A stretch of 64,000 bases of DNA, taken from positions 310,001 to 374,000 of the forward strand of contig CAWBTX010000004.1 of NCBI GenBank assembly GCA_963791905.1, read 5' to 3'. The stretch's first letter is position 1; each line of letters opens with the position of its first letter. The notes beneath the pieces were generated by a model, which was not told where the DNA came from, made no database searches, and saw only the letters and a program-made list of their open reading frames with translations. The position numbers and the translations under genes were made by a program. Below, in pieces: positions 43,115 through 52,192 of this stretch. The stretch comes from Gaiellasilicea sp963791905. GTDB lineage: Bacteria > Actinomycetota > Thermoleophilia > Gaiellales > Gaiellaceae.

Positions 43115-43962
43115 ATGACGGCGACTCGGGTCGAGCTCGTGGGCGACGGCGGCCGGGCGATCTGTGCCGGCGTGGGGACTTCGAGATTCAGCTCATGACC
43201 TTCACGCCGCATCACGCGATCGAGCCGGTCGAGTTCGAGCGCGGCTACCTCATCGTCGTGCTCGACGGCGCGGTCGCGAAGACGTTCGCGCGGGCGCACT
43301 GGGCGCTCGAGCGAGACAGCCTCGCCACGCTGCCGCCCGGGTGCGGCGCACCGGAGCCGGTTCGGACGCGGCCCGACGCAGGTGCTCGCGATCCGCGCGC
43401 GCGACCTCTCGACGCCCGCGCCGACCCTGCGACTCCACCACGTGCGGGCGGCGGTCGCGACCACGCTCGCGTGCAAGCTGGCGGCGGAGCTTCAGCGCCC
43501 CCGACGCGAGCTGGCCGCTCGCGGCCGAGGGCCTGGCGCTGCAGCTGCTCGCGCATCGCGAGCCGTGTCGACGCGCCGGCGCCGCAGCGCCGCGCCTGCT
43601 GGCTCCGCGATGCCCACGAGCTCCTGCACGACCGGGCACCGCAGGCCGCCTCACTGTCCGGGCTCGCGGCGGAGGTGGGCGTGCACCCGGCCCACCTGGC
43701 CCGCTCGTTCCGGCAGCGAGTACGGCGTCACCGTCGGCGAGTACGCGCGCACGCTCAGGCTCGAGTGGGCGGCCGCGCCGCTCTGGGCGACGAAGGGCTC
43801 ACGCTCGCGCAGATCTCGGTCGAGGCGGGCTACGCCGACCAGAGCCACTTCACGCGGGCTCGTTCCGCGGCTGGGCGGGCACGACGCCCGCCCGCTACCG
43901 CGAGCTGCGTCGGCGGGCGCCCGGGGCCGGTTGCTGGTCCGGCCCCGCTCACGCCGCGCTAG
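43115..43962 (+). CDS. AraC-family transcription regulator, multiply frameshifted
   Basis: Best start ATG 43115 (MTATRVELVGDGGRAICAGVG, then the frame shifts to EIQLMTFTPHHAIEPVEFERGYLIVVLDGAVAKTF). The C-terminal double helix-turn-helix is recognisable in pieces: LSGLAAEVGVHPAHLARSFR, EYGVTVGEYARTLRLEWA, GLTLAQISVEAGYADQSHFTR, FRGWAGTTPARYRELRR. At least four indels lie between 43180 and 43880. The exact end is uncertain. Likely a cupin-like sensor domain plus DNA-binding domain. Confidence 0.7.
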
Positions 43963-43964
43963 CT

Positions 43965-44477
43965 CTAGCCGCTGAACGAAGAGGCTCCCGCGGCCAGACG
44001 AAGAACGGGAAGCATCACCGGCGGTGCGTCGACGCAGTACGTCCAGCGCCGCGCCCGGCCCGCCGGCGCCGACCGTCGACGACATGTCGGGGCTGCGAGT
44101 CTGCTCCGATCGCCGTTGTCCTGCACCTGGAACCACATGTCGAGGCCGAGGAGGCTCTCGCGGTTCGTCTCCTCGATCACGCCGCCGACCCAGGCGCGGT
44201 TCCCCGCGATCGTCGCGCACGTGAGCGGGCCGGAGACGTTCAGCTCGACCCCGTCCCGCCGCTGCGTGTAGCGGTAGCTCCCGCTGGCGGACCCGTCCGT
44301 GTCGACGCGGACCTTGAACGCGAACGGGTAGACGTCGAAGTTCGAGCCGGCCGCGGTGCCGATGAGCCGTACGAGCCGCTCGCCGCCCCCGAGAAGCCCT
44401 GCGCTCCTCCGGAGGCCCCACCGACTGCGAACGCCGCAGCGAGCCGGCGAGGAGCGAACCAGGATCGTCTTGCGCAC
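43965..44477 (-). CDS. Secreted hypothetical protein, frameshifted
   Basis: GTG at 44477 with a near-perfect AAGGAGG six to seven nt upstream. N-terminal signal-like stretch RKTILVRSSPARRLAAAFAVGG (after one indel), then a beta-rich domain (SNFDVYPFAFKVRVDTDGSASGSYRYTQRRDGVELNVSGPLTCATIAGNRAWVGGVIEE is one unbroken run in the frame) and a Cys-containing tail (TYCVDAPPVMLPVLRLAAG). The pattern of a small beta-barrel with one disulfide is common among actinobacterial exported proteins. Convergent with the AraC gene. Confidence 0.55.
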   Translation of the reverse strand: MRKTILVRSSPARCGVRSRWGLRRSAGLLGGGERLVRLIGTAAGSNFDVYPFAFKVRVDTDGSASGSYRYTQRRDGVELNVSGPLTCATIAGNRAWVGGVIEETNRESLLGLDMWFQVQDNGDRSRLAAPTCRRRSAPAGRARRWTYCVDAPPVMLPVLRLAAGASSFSG

Positions 44478-44608
44478 GCGAGGCCTCCTTGAGTGGTGGA
44501 CGTCGCGAGCGACGCTAGCCCCGCGTCCGCACGGCGTCTTGAACGCCGATGAGGCTTGGAACGCCCGTGGCGGACACGGCTCTTCCGGACGGGCGGGGTC
44601 AGAGCTCG

Positions 44609-44674
44609 GTCTCTGGCACGTCTCTGGCACGTCTCTGGCACGTCTCTGGCGCGTCTCTGGCACGTCTCTGGCAC
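44609..44674. repeat. Six tandem copies of an 11-bp repeat
   Basis: GTCTCTGGCAC is repeated at 44609, 44620, 44631, 44642 (with one change, GTCTCTGGCGC), 44653 and 44664 without gaps. The period of 11 bp is close to one DNA helical turn, so a protein bound to each unit would lie on one face. The array sits between the divergent secreted-protein gene and nucS, 35 bp before the nucS start. Confidence 0.85.
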
Positions 44675-44708
44675 CGGCCATGTCCGAAAGGGCCAGTACG
44701 GTGCGCCG

Positions 44709-45381
44709 GTGCGCCTGCTCGTCGCCCGCTGCGAGGTCACCTACACCGGCCGCCTGAACGCGTTCCTGCCGGAGGCGGTTCGCCTCCTGATGCTGAAGGC
44801 GGACGGCTCGGTGCTCGTCCACGCCGACTCCGGGCGGCTACAAGCCTGCGAACTGGATGTCGCCGCCGACCGTGATCGAGGAGGCACCCGATCGGATCGT
44901 CGTCCGCAAGCGGGCCGGCAAGACCGAGGACCGGCTCGAGATCAGGCTCGTCGAGATCCTGAGCGACGCCACGCACGAGCTCGACGAGGAGGTGGGGCTC
45001 GCCAAGGACGGCGTCGAGCGCGACCTCCAGGAGGCCCTCGCCGACCGCCCGGACTGGCTCGAGGAGGAGCTGCGCCTCGTGCGGCGCGAGTGGGCGACCG
45101 AGATCGGGCCGGTCGACCTCATGTGCCGGGACGGCGAGGACGGCTGGGTCGCCGTCGAGATCAAGCGCATCGGGACGATCGAAGCGGTCGAGCAGCTGAC
45201 CCGCTACCTCGGCTTCATCAGGGCCGACCCGGCCAAGGAGCAGTGCCGCGGGATCCTGGCGGCGCAGCGGTTCAAGCCGCAGGCGGTCACGCTCGCCGAG
45301 TCGCGCGGGATCGCCTGCGTCGCGGTCGACCTCGAGGTGCTGCGCGGCGAGCGCGAGCCCGAGCTGACGCTGTTCGGCTAG
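44709..45381 (+). CDS. nucS: Mismatch-specific endonuclease NucS/EndoMS, frameshifted
   Basis: GTG at 44709 begins VRLLVARCEVTYTGRLNAFL, the standard NucS N-terminus, followed by VRLLMLKADGSVLVHAD. An extra C at about 44835 breaks the conserved DSGGYKPxNWM motif; removing it restores DSGGYKPANWM. The C-terminal nuclease domain holds GPVDLMCRDGEDGWVAVEIKR (D...ExK catalytic core) and QLTRYLGFIRAD. Total about 224 codons, the family length. NucS replaces MutS/MutL mismatch repair in most actinobacteria and cuts both strands at mismatches, usually with the sliding clamp. Confidence 0.92.
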
Positions 45382-46315
45382 TCGTCCGGCTCGCCGTCGT
45401 CGTACTCGAGCGCCTCGATGCGCCCGATCACGCCCAGCCCGCGCCACGCGATCTTGTTCGAGCGCGGGTACCAGGCCATGTCGTTCGGCTTCCGCGTCCC
45501 GTAGATGAGCATCGTCATGCCCCCGTCGCCGGCGCGGAACGAGTGGCTGACGCGGGTCCCGGGTGGCCGAGCGATCACGTGGCCGGGGCGGATCGGCACA
45601 TCCTCGCGCTCGGCCCCGGCGCCCCAGGGCGAGGGCCAGAGCTGGAGCACTCCTTCGCCCTCGAGGATGACGAAGACCTCCTCCTCCTCGGAGTGGCAGT
45701 GCGGCACCGAGCCCCTCGCACCGGCGTCGAGGCGCTCCCAGTGGAAGCCCGCCTGGTCGGAGCGCTCTTTCGTGGCGAGGGGAGCCGTGGTCGCGCCCTG
45801 CCAGCGCTCGAGCTCGACCTCGTCGACGTTGACGATGTTCGGCGGCCTCGGCGCGGGCTCGCCGTAGGCGAGCGGCGGCGCCTCCGCCTCGCGGTCCCAC
45901 GGATCGTCCGTTCGCCCCTCGACCCAGGGCCAGCCGAACCGCACGGCGCCCGAGCGAGGAAGCCAGCCGAGCTCCGTCGGGTGGATCGTCCCGAAGACGA
46001 GGTAGTCGAGCCCGTCGGGCCCGGCGACGAACGTGTGCTCGAGCTCGTCGGCGCGATGGATCACGCAGTCGCCCGGCCGGACCGCGTGGACCAGGTCGTC
46101 CTGCCACGCCAGGCCCTCGCCTCCGAGCACGAAGTAGATCTCCTCGGATGCCCCGTGCGAGTGCGGCGGCGTCGCAGCTTGCCCGGTGCGACCCGCACGC
46201 GGTTGACGCCGACGCCCTTCGTCCCGGCCGGTGCCCCGAGCCTCTGCCAGGTCGCGTCCATCTCGCCCTTCGCGCGGCGGTTGCTCTCGACGTCGTCCCA
46301 GTGTGCGAGCCCCAC
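45378..46315 (-). CDS. Bicupin protein, frameshifted
   Basis: ATG at 46315 (MGLAHWDDVESNRRAKGEMDATWQRLG). The first cupin is split by an indel near 46170 (VNRVRVAPGKL then EGLAWQDDLVHAVRPGDCVIHRADELEHTFVAG). The second is complete: GARGSVPHCHSEEEEVFVILEGEGVLQLW and RPGHVIARPPGTRVSHSFRAG give the His/Glu/His metal set. Probably a cytoplasmic metal-binding sugar or small-molecule enzyme. Convergent with nucS (stops overlap) and last gene of a four-gene minus-strand run. Confidence 0.78.
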
Positions 46316-46324
46316 GCCGGAAAT

Positions 46325-47243
46325 CTAGGGGTACACGGCCGCCTTGAGGTAGTCCCGCGGCGGGTCGGCGAAGAGAGCGCGGCGACGCCCTCCAGCCCGA
46401 CGCGGTGCGTGATCAGCCGCTCCCACGGATACGCACCGCTCGCGAGGAAGGCGAGCGCGGCGCGGACGTTGCGCGGCGCGTGGTGGAACGAGCCGCGCAG
46501 CGTCAGCTCCTCGTAGTGGAGCCGGTAGGTGTCGACGCGCAGCTCGCTGCCGCGCTCGCGCCCGCCGAAGTAGACGACCGTGCCTCCGGGACGGACGAGC
46601 TCGAGCGCGCGCTGCCACGCGTCCTCCGTTCCCGCCGCCTCGATCACGACGTCGCGCTCCTCGCCGTCACCGGGCTCGGCGCCGAAGAGAGGCGCGAGCG
46701 CGCGGCGCTCGGGCCGGCCGCCGACGATCTCCGGGCGGCCGCCGGCGTCGCGCACGCAGGCGGCGAGCATGAGCCCGATCGGGCCGGCGCCGACGATCGC
46801 CACCCGGTCGCCGCTCGCGACCTCCGCCCGCTCGACGCCGCGGAGGCAGCAGGCGAGCGGCTCGATCATGCGCCGCGATCTCGGGCGCGAGGCCGCGCGG
46901 GAACCGGGAGCAGGTTCACGCTCGCGATCGTCTCCGGCACGAGCAGGAACTCGGCGTAGGCGCCGTTCAGGAGCTCGAGCGGCCCGTCGCGCTCGTCCCC
47001 GGCCGCCGAGTTCGCCGCGACGACACGGCGGCCGGTCGCGACGTCGACGCCGCAGAACTCGTGGCCGAACGGGCTCGGCAGCTCGCCGAGCAGGAGCGGA
47101 TGGCCGCGGCGAAACGTCTTGAGGTCGGTGCCGTCGGTGAGCGCGACCTCGATCTGCACGAGGACGTCGCCGCGGGCCGGCTCCGGCCGCGGCACGTCCT
47201 CCAGGCGGAGGTCGCCGGGGCCGTGGAAGCGGAGCGCCTTCAC
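46325..47243 (-). CDS. Zinc-type medium-chain dehydrogenase, frameshifted
   Basis: GTG at 47243 overlapping the stop of the previous dehydrogenase (GTGA). GroES-like start MKALRFHGPGDLRLEDVPRPEPARGDVLVQI, FGHEFCGVDVATGRRV, the catalytic-domain hinge MIEPLACCLRGVERAEVASGDRVAIVGAGPIGLM (Rossmann GxGPxG), and RPGGTVVYFGGRERGS. Breaks near 46870 and 46370. The usual structural-zinc Cys cluster is not evident, and the catalytic Cys position reads ALTDGTD. It looks like a sorbitol/threonine-dehydrogenase relative. Confidence 0.75.
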
Positions 47244-48081
47244 GGCGTGAAGACGACCTTGAGCGCGCGGCCGCTCGCGGTAGAGCGCGAGGCCTTCGTC
47301 GAAACCGCTCGAGCGGCAGCACCGTCGGCTCCGGGACGTCGAGCTCGGGCAGGAGCGCGGCCGCCTCGCGCATGTGCCGCGGCGTCGCCGAGCGCGAGCC
47401 CACGAGCGTCAGCTCGCGGCGGTAGACGTCGTCGAGATCGATCGCGCCCGGCCGGTGCGAAGACCAGCACGCTGCCGCCCGGCGCGACCAGCTCGAGCGG
47501 CGCCGCGGGTGCGCAGAGGACCGCAGCGTCCACCGGACCGTCCGGAGCGCGCCCGGCGCGCTCGGGCCGCTCGTCCACGGCGAAGACGTCGTCGCCGCGG
47601 CGGCGCAGAACCTCGGCGAAGAGCCTGCCGACGAAGCCGTGGCCGACGACGAGCACGCGGCCGCGCGGCACGCGCTCGGCGCCGCGCAGCACGCAGGCCA
47701 GGGGCTCGACGTAGGTCGCGCGCGCGTCGTCGAGCGCCGGGCGGCACGTCGACCGGTCTCGGCCTCGCGGACGCGCGCGGCGAAGCCGCCGGGCACGATC
47801 GTCGGCGCGGCGAACTGACTCGCACGTCGACTCGTGCCCGGCTCCGGCACCGGTCGCACGCCCCGCAGCCGGCGGTGGTGCACGAGCGCGACGCGGCGGC
47901 CGTCGTCCGTCTCGGCAACGACCTCGTGGCCGAGAACCTGGCCGGCGAACTCGGGCCGCAGCTTCTCCACGTCCGACCCGCAGAGCCCGCAGGCGAGCAC
48001 GCGCAGGCTCGCGCCCGTCGGGCTCGTCGACGCTCCGCGAGCTCGCGGTCGGCCGGCGGCGTCTATGGCGACGGCGAGCAC
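47240..48081 (-). CDS. Second zinc-type medium-chain dehydrogenase, multiply frameshifted
   Basis: GTG at 48081 (VLAVAIDAAGRPR) is preferred to the ATG at 48108. LRVLACGLCGSDVEKLRPEFAGQVLGHEVVAET contains the catalytic-zinc Cys and GHE motif. Later pieces are RGRVLVVGHGFVGRLFAEVLRRRGDDVFAVDERPERAG (Rossmann), LVAPGGSVLVFA, and IDLDDVYRRELTLVGSRSATPRHMREAAALL. Four or so indels occur between 47270 and 47990. It is translationally coupled to the next dehydrogenase; together with the bicupin they suggest a small polyol or sugar oxidation pathway. Confidence 0.7.
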
Positions 48082-48106
48082 TGTGCGAGAATCGACGAGG
48101 CTCGGC

Positions 48107-48914
48107 ATGAGACGAACGCTACTCGTCGTCGGCGTCTTCCTTGCCGCAGGCGCCGTCGCGCTGCCGGCGGTGGCCGTGCGCGCGGCGACCGACCAGTCGT
48201 CGCGGCCGCTTCCCGGGCGGCCGCTACTTCGTGGTCGGCTGCGGCTTCAGCCACCGCAACAACGACGACGCGATCGCGCTCGCCGGGAAGCCCGGCGCGT
48301 CCCACAACCACACCTACGTCGGCAACCTGGCCGTCGACGCCGCGACGACGCCCGAGACGCTGCTCGGCGGCGCGACGAGCTGCGGCGACGCGGGCGACTC
48401 GTCCGCCTACTGGGTGCCGACGCTCTACGTCGGCCGCCGGCCGCTCCGGCCGCTCGTGGCCGCGATCTACTACGTGCGCCGAACCTCCGGGCCGGTGCGA
48501 GCGCTCCCCGCCGGGCTGAAGATGATCGCCGGCGACCAGCGCGCGAAGAAGCCGCAGTCGCTCGGCGTCGTCGGCTGGGCCTGCGGCGGGCTCGGAGCGA
48601 CGCCGCGCTCCGCCGTCGTGCCCGGCGTGCGGCGAGGACGAGTCGCTGAGCTACCGGGTCACCTTCCCGAACTGCTGGAACGGCAAGGATCTCGACAGCG
48701 AGGACCACAAGCGGCACGTCGCCTACTCCGTCAGCGGCCGCTGCCCGGGCTCGCATCCGGTCGCGCTGCCGACGCTCCTGCTGCATCCTCCTCTACCCGT
48801 CGACGGAGTCCGGCCGCCCGCTGCAGGCCTCGGGCCGCTACGGCGCGCACGGCGACTTCATCAACGGGTGGGATCCGGAGATGCAGGCGAAGCTCGTCGA
48901 AGCCGCTGAACTGA
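48107..48914 (+). CDS. DUF1996-like secreted protein, frameshifted
   Basis: ATG at 48107. Signal peptide MRRTLLVVGVFLAAGAVALPAVAVRA. After a break near 48200 the domain reads YFVVGCGFSHRNNDDAIAL, GASHNHTYVGN, YWVPTLYV, GLKMIAGDQRAKKPQ. A further break near 48640 leads to SYRVTFPNCWNGKDLDSEDHKRHVAYSVSGRCPGSHPVALP and, after another, YGAHGDFINGWDPEMQAKLV. These HNHxYVG, FPNCWNG and DFINGW motifs define DUF1996, usually exported in actinobacteria and fungi; function unknown. Three indels. Confidence 0.8.
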
Positions 48915-48938
48915 GGCGCGCTACAATCGACCCCGCCC

Positions 48939-49011
48939 GGGGCTATAGCTCAGTTGGGAGAGCGCCTGGATCGCACCCAGGAGGTCGGCGGTTCGAGTCC
49001 GCCTAGCTCCA
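48939..49011 (+). tRNA. tRNA-Ala(CGC)
   Basis: Acceptor GGGGCTA with TAGCTCC, D-arm AGCTCAGTTGGGAGAGC, anticodon stem CCTGG/CCAGG with loop ATCGCAC (anticodon CGC, codon GCG), T-arm GGCGG-TTCGAGT-CCGCC. 73 nt, discriminator A, CCA not encoded. Confidence 0.95.
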
Positions 49012-49019
49012 TCGCAGAA

Positions 49020-49043
49020 CACCCCGCTACGGCGGGGTTTTTG
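49020..49043 (+). terminator. Rho-independent terminator of tRNA-Ala
   Basis: CCCCGC (49022-49027) pairs with GCGGGG (49032-49037) around a short loop and is followed by TTTTTGTTTT, 9 nt after the tRNA. Confidence 0.85.
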
Positions 49044-49072
49044 TTTTCCGATCTGAAGACGTTCCAAGGCGT

Positions 49073-49092
49073 GGTCAGCACTTTGGTCAGCA
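49073..49092. repeat. GGTCAGCA direct repeats beside tRNA-Ala
   Basis: Two GGTCAGCA octamers (49073-49080, 49085-49092), 12 bp apart, just after the tRNA-Ala terminator. Similar paired heptamers flank the tRNA-Ser element, so these may be traces of another integrase binding region. Confidence 0.3.
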
Positions 49093-49098
49093 TTCGGT

Positions 49099-49221
49099 TC
49101 ACTGGGCGATCCCGGCGTCGGCGAGCTGGCGCAGCACGACCTCTTTCCGGTCCTCGGCCTTGCGCCAGTCGTGGGCGGAGAGCCGCCGCGTGACGGCGAT
49201 GTTCGAGTGGGTGGGGCGCAT
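49099..49221 (-). CDS. Small ORF downstream of the reductase
   Basis: 40 residues (MRPTHSNIAVTRRLSAHDWR, then a charged helix to ADAGIAQ). It starts 8 nt after the reductase stop on the same strand. Composition looks protein-like (helical, charged), but no ribosome site is obvious. It could be a short DNA-binding peptide, a fragment of a larger gene from a mobile element, or spurious. Confidence 0.3.
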   Translation of the reverse strand: MRPTHSNIAVTRRLSAHDWRKAEDRKEVVLRQLADAGIAQ

Positions 49222-49229
49222 GGATGGAC

Positions 49230-49807
49230 TCAGACATGCAGGGTGGGCCGGTAGTTGAGCCTTGGGTGTGGCCGTCGAGCGTCCGGCGCTCGATCAGCTC
49301 GAGGTCGAAGTCGGCCGCACCCTGGAAGATCGGGTCCAGGCCGGTCTGACCGGTGATCACAGGGAAGAGCGTCACCTGGACGCGGTCGACCAAGCCGGCG
49401 GCCATCAGCGCCCGGTTCATCGACAGGCTGCCGTGCGAGCGCAACGGTACCTCGGACTCCTCCTTGAGCCGAGCGACGACATCGACGGCATCGCCGCTCA
49501 CGACGTTCGCATCCGGCCAGTCGAGGGGTCCTTCCAGTGTGGTCGACACCACCGTTGCCGGCAGGCTCCTCATCCGTGTGACCCATGGGTCACGTACCTC
49601 GGACTCCTCGGTGCTCGAGGCCAGCATCCGTGCGAACGCCCGATACGTGTTGGCTCCGAAGATCATCCGCTGCTCCTCGCCGTACAGGGCGAGGCGGTGG
49701 TCGAGGAGCTCGGGGCCTTGCTTGCCCCAATAGCCGGTCCAGTTGCCGCCGGCGGCGCCGAAGCCGTCGAGGCTGGAAAAGACGTCGAAGGTGTAGGTAG
49801 CGGTCAT
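49230..49807 (-). CDS. DHFR/RibD C-terminal-like reductase, one frameshift
   Basis: ATG at 49807 with GAGGAG upstream. YTFDVFSSLDGFGAAGGNWTGYWGKQGPELLDHRLALY, MIFGANTYRAFARML, VVSGDAVDVVARLKEESEVPLRSHGSLSMNRALMAAGLVDRVQVTLFPVITG match the dihydrofolate-reductase-like family of small NADPH-dependent reductases. An indel near 49262 replaces the normal ending LNYRPTLHV with frame-shifted sequence. Substrate unknown. Confidence 0.82.
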
Positions 49808-49822
49808 CGATGCTCTCCTCGA

Positions 49823-50017
49823 GTGCGGTTGATCGCGTGTTCGGGATACAGACTGGAAACCGCGGCGCAACTCATCGCCCTTGGACTCCTGGAGTCCGGC
49901 CGCCCCGGATCCGGCCGCAGGGCCGTCGAGGTCGACGACTCCACGTACTGGCTGACCCGCGGCGAGGGCTACATCATCAACCGCAAGCCCACGGTCGACG
50001 CCGGCTGGGACGAGTGA
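49823..50017 (+). CDS. Small hypothetical ORF
   Basis: 64 residues from GTG 49823, containing RLETAAQLIALGLLESGRPG and STYWLTRGEGYIINRKPTVD. Codon use fits coding sequence, but no ribosome site or homologue can be recognised. It may be a gene fragment. Confidence 0.3.
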   Translation: MRLIACSGYRLETAAQLIALGLLESGRPGSGRRAVEVDDSTYWLTRGEGYIINRKPTVDAGWDE

Positions 50018-50021
50018 CCGC

Positions 50022-50237
50022 TTACCCCTTGTAGAGCCACAGCGGCGGGCGCCGGCGTCCGTAGTCCCTCGCGTACGCGCCGACGATGCCGGCGTCGGCG
50101 TCCAAGACGCCCGCGTTGACTAGACGACTCGCCGACCGAGCCCTCCTCTGCGCCCAGTTCGTCGGATCGTCCGTGAACTCGAGGCCGTGTTTGGCTTCGG
50201 CCAGCTTCGGCAACCGCAACTCGAAGGTCCGATCCAT
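50022..50237 (-). CDS. Small hypothetical protein
   Basis: 71 residues, ATG at 50237 preceded by AGGAG with good spacing. MDRTFELRLPKLAEAKHGLE, then a helical TNWAQRRARSASRLVNAGVL and YARDYGRRRPPLWLYKG. Soluble, basic at the end. No family recognised. Confidence 0.5.
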   Translation of the reverse strand: MDRTFELRLPKLAEAKHGLEFTDDPTNWAQRRARSASRLVNAGVLDADAGIVGAYARDYGRRRPPLWLYKG

Positions 50238-50378
50238 GTTCGCTCCTGTCGTTCCCGCGGTCGTCGAGCGCGGCCAGGGTCATCGCCCGCCCGCCGATCG
50301 TCAGGGCGAGCAGCTTGACATTCGTCGGCCAGGGCTGCTCGAGTCGGTCCGCGAGCACATCGGCGCCGGCGGCGGTGG

Positions 50379-50504
50379 CTACGTGCCGAGAAAGATCAGC
50401 AGCAGCACGCCGAAGAAGATCACGACCATCCAGAACGCCACCCGCACCGCCAGCCATACCAACGCGAATAGCAGCCCGAGCACGGCCACCACGAAGTCGA
50501 GCAC
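50379..50504 (-). CDS. Tiny single-pass membrane protein
   Basis: 41 residues from GTG 50504. Almost wholly hydrophobic (VLDFVVAVLGLLFALVWLAV then FWMVVIFFGVLLLIFLG), one or two helices. This type of very short membrane peptide is common and easily missed. Function unknown. Confidence 0.45.
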   Translation of the reverse strand: MLDFVVAVLGLLFALVWLAVRVAFWMVVIFFGVLLLIFLGT

Positions 50505-50627
50505 GTCGTGAGCCTCAAGGGGAACAGGACCACGCGCCCGCTCCGAGCCGCCTACCATCTGATCGCGGCCGAGGTGCGGCTGTGCGGCGCGATGCGGGCA
50601 ATCGATAACTAGACCCGGGAGACGAAC

Positions 50628-51227
50628 ATGACGACCGACTCCACTCCGACCGAACAGGCCGCTGCCGGGACGCCGGACTTGCCGCCTCAGCGCGAAGGCA
50701 CGCCGCGCAAGCGCCCGGTGGTCTGGATGATCCTCGCCGGCGTCGCCATCGCCGCAGCGATCGGCCTCGGCGTCTGGGCGCTCTTGCTCAACGACGACTT
50801 GAACGACACCGAGCAGCAGCTCGAAGCTCAGAGCGCTGCGGCCGAGTCCGCTTCCACCGAGGCCGAGAGTCGCATCGCCGATGCCCGTGCGCGCATCGAC
50901 GCGGCGCTCTCCGACATCGCCGGCGTCGTGGTCGTCAGCGACGAGGACGTAGCCGAGGCGGAGGAAGCCGCCGCCGAAGCCGAGCAGAGCGTGACAGAGG
51001 CCCAAGCGGCGGTTGACCAGGCGCAAAGCGAAGTCGAGCAGGCGCAAGCCGAACGCGACCTGGCCAAAGCCGAGGCAGAACAAGCGCGAGCCGAGACCGC
51101 GCAAGCCGAACTGTGCGCGGACGCCTCGCTCGCAGCCACGCAGGCGCTGGCCGAGAACGAGAACGCAGCCGACGGCTATGAGGCGGCTGCATCTAGTGCC
51201 GAGACGGCGGCGAGCGCCTGCTCGTGA
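50628..51227 (+). CDS. Membrane-anchored coiled-coil protein
   Basis: 199 residues, ATG at 50628 with GGGAG upstream. A short Pro/Thr-rich cytoplasmic start, one helix (VVWMILAGVAIAAAIGLGVWALLL, about residues 31-54), then a long Ala/Glu-rich coiled coil (about 58-160) with heptad-like repeats, including QAAVDQAQSEVEQAQAERDL. The tail holds two Cys (QAELCADAS and the final ACS). Probably an extracytoplasmic rod or scaffold; no catalytic domain. Confidence 0.65.
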   Translation: MTTDSTPTEQAAAGTPDLPPQREGTPRKRPVVWMILAGVAIAAAIGLGVWALLLNDDLNDTEQQLEAQSAAAESASTEAESRIADARARIDAALSDIAGVVVVSDEDVAEAEEAAAEAEQSVTEAQAAVDQAQSEVEQAQAERDLAKAEAEQARAETAQAELCADASLAATQALAENENAADGYEAAASSAETAASACS

Positions 51228-51381
51228 GCTGAACGGGACCCGTGCGGCCGCGACCAGCGTCTCCGTAGCCGCCGTCACTCCGTCCGCGATTGCGCCTTCG
51301 CCCGAGGCAGCGGATCCGCCTTGGTTTCTCCGAGGGGCCGGCAGGAAGGAGATCAGGGGCCGAAGTCAAAGCCCCGCTCGG

Positions 51382-51852
51382 ATGAGACCGAGGACGCTGC
51401 TACCGTTCGTGTCGTCTCTGGCGATCTCGTCGTTTGTCGTTACTCGTGAGCGGCTACGGCGGCGGCAGACCCCGGTGCAACGGCTGCGTCGCCGACTGTG
51501 GGCATCGTCACTCCCAGCGGCAACATCAGTTGCGCTGCCTATGTCGACAGCAACACAGCGACGATGCGCTGCCACATCGAGAGGACGGTTGACCCCGATC
51601 TGCCCCGCCCGGCAGGGCTCGAGGGTTGCCTACTGGACGGGGGCGGGCGCGGGGCGCGTCGGCCGCCGTGGCCCCGGCAGTCGCATCGCCCCTTGCGATG
51701 CCCTGGTCGACCCCTCACCGCAGCGGCTCGCCTACGGCACTGCATGGCGGCACGGGCCTTTCCGCTGCCTCTCGAGCCGGCTGGCGCTTCTCTGCGCGAA
51801 CAGCCGGGGTCACGGGCTACTGCTCAGCCGCCAGCAGCAGCGCGTTTTCTAG
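51382..51852 (+). CDS. DUF6636-like secreted protein, frameshifted
   Basis: ATG at 51382 gives a signal peptide (MRPRTLLPFVSSLAISSFVV). After a break near 51440 a second frame reads VTPSGNISCAAYVDSNTATMRCHIE, and after another near 51595 a third reads PARQGSRVAYWTGAGAGRVG, YGTAWRHGPFRCLSSRLALLCANSRGHGLLLSR. The TPSGNIxCA..., YGxxWRxGxFxC and CxNxxGHGxxLSR motifs are those of the DUF6636 family of small secreted disulfide proteins in actinobacteria. Two or more indels. Confidence 0.7.
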   Translation: MRPRTLLPFVSSLAISSFVVTRERLRRRQTPVQRLRRRLWASSLPAATSVALPMSTATQRRCAATSRGRLTPICPARQGSRVAYWTGAGAGRVGRRGPGSRIAPCDALVDPSPQRLAYGTAWRHGPFRCLSSRLALLCANSRGHGLLLSRQQQRVF

Positions 51853-52192
51853 CGCCGCCTGAGCCGGCTGCCTGAAGCGCTACTACGAGAATTCGGCCGC
51901 AGCGTCGAGTCGTCGTGATTCCAGCGTGGACGCAGTCCGCCGACGGACAACGGCCCGCGACGGGGCCTTCTGGTTGAGCCAACCGAAACGCTGCACCTGC
52001 AACGGATGAACCGGGATGTGCACCGGCTGCCACCTCCGGCCGGTGACGACAGCGTCGACCATCCGCCCGGCCCTGCTGGCGCTGGCAGGCGTCGAAGCAG
52101 TCGAGATCGAAGGCTCACGCATCTCTGCCGAGGCAGAGGCCCGGCTCGCTGCGGCGCTCGTCGGAGGCGCGCGGCCTAGCACGGCTGGCTGC
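51853..52192. other. 340 bp without a supported gene
   Basis: No RNA, repeat or convincing gene. A 62-residue plus-strand frame (52016-52201) with a CxxC start and a minus-strand frame (51883-52182) both lack ribosome sites and recognisable folds. Confidence 0.4.

Noticed and set aside
44609..44674. CRISPR-like array
   Set aside because: Units are 11 bp, contiguous and without spacers; no cas genes.
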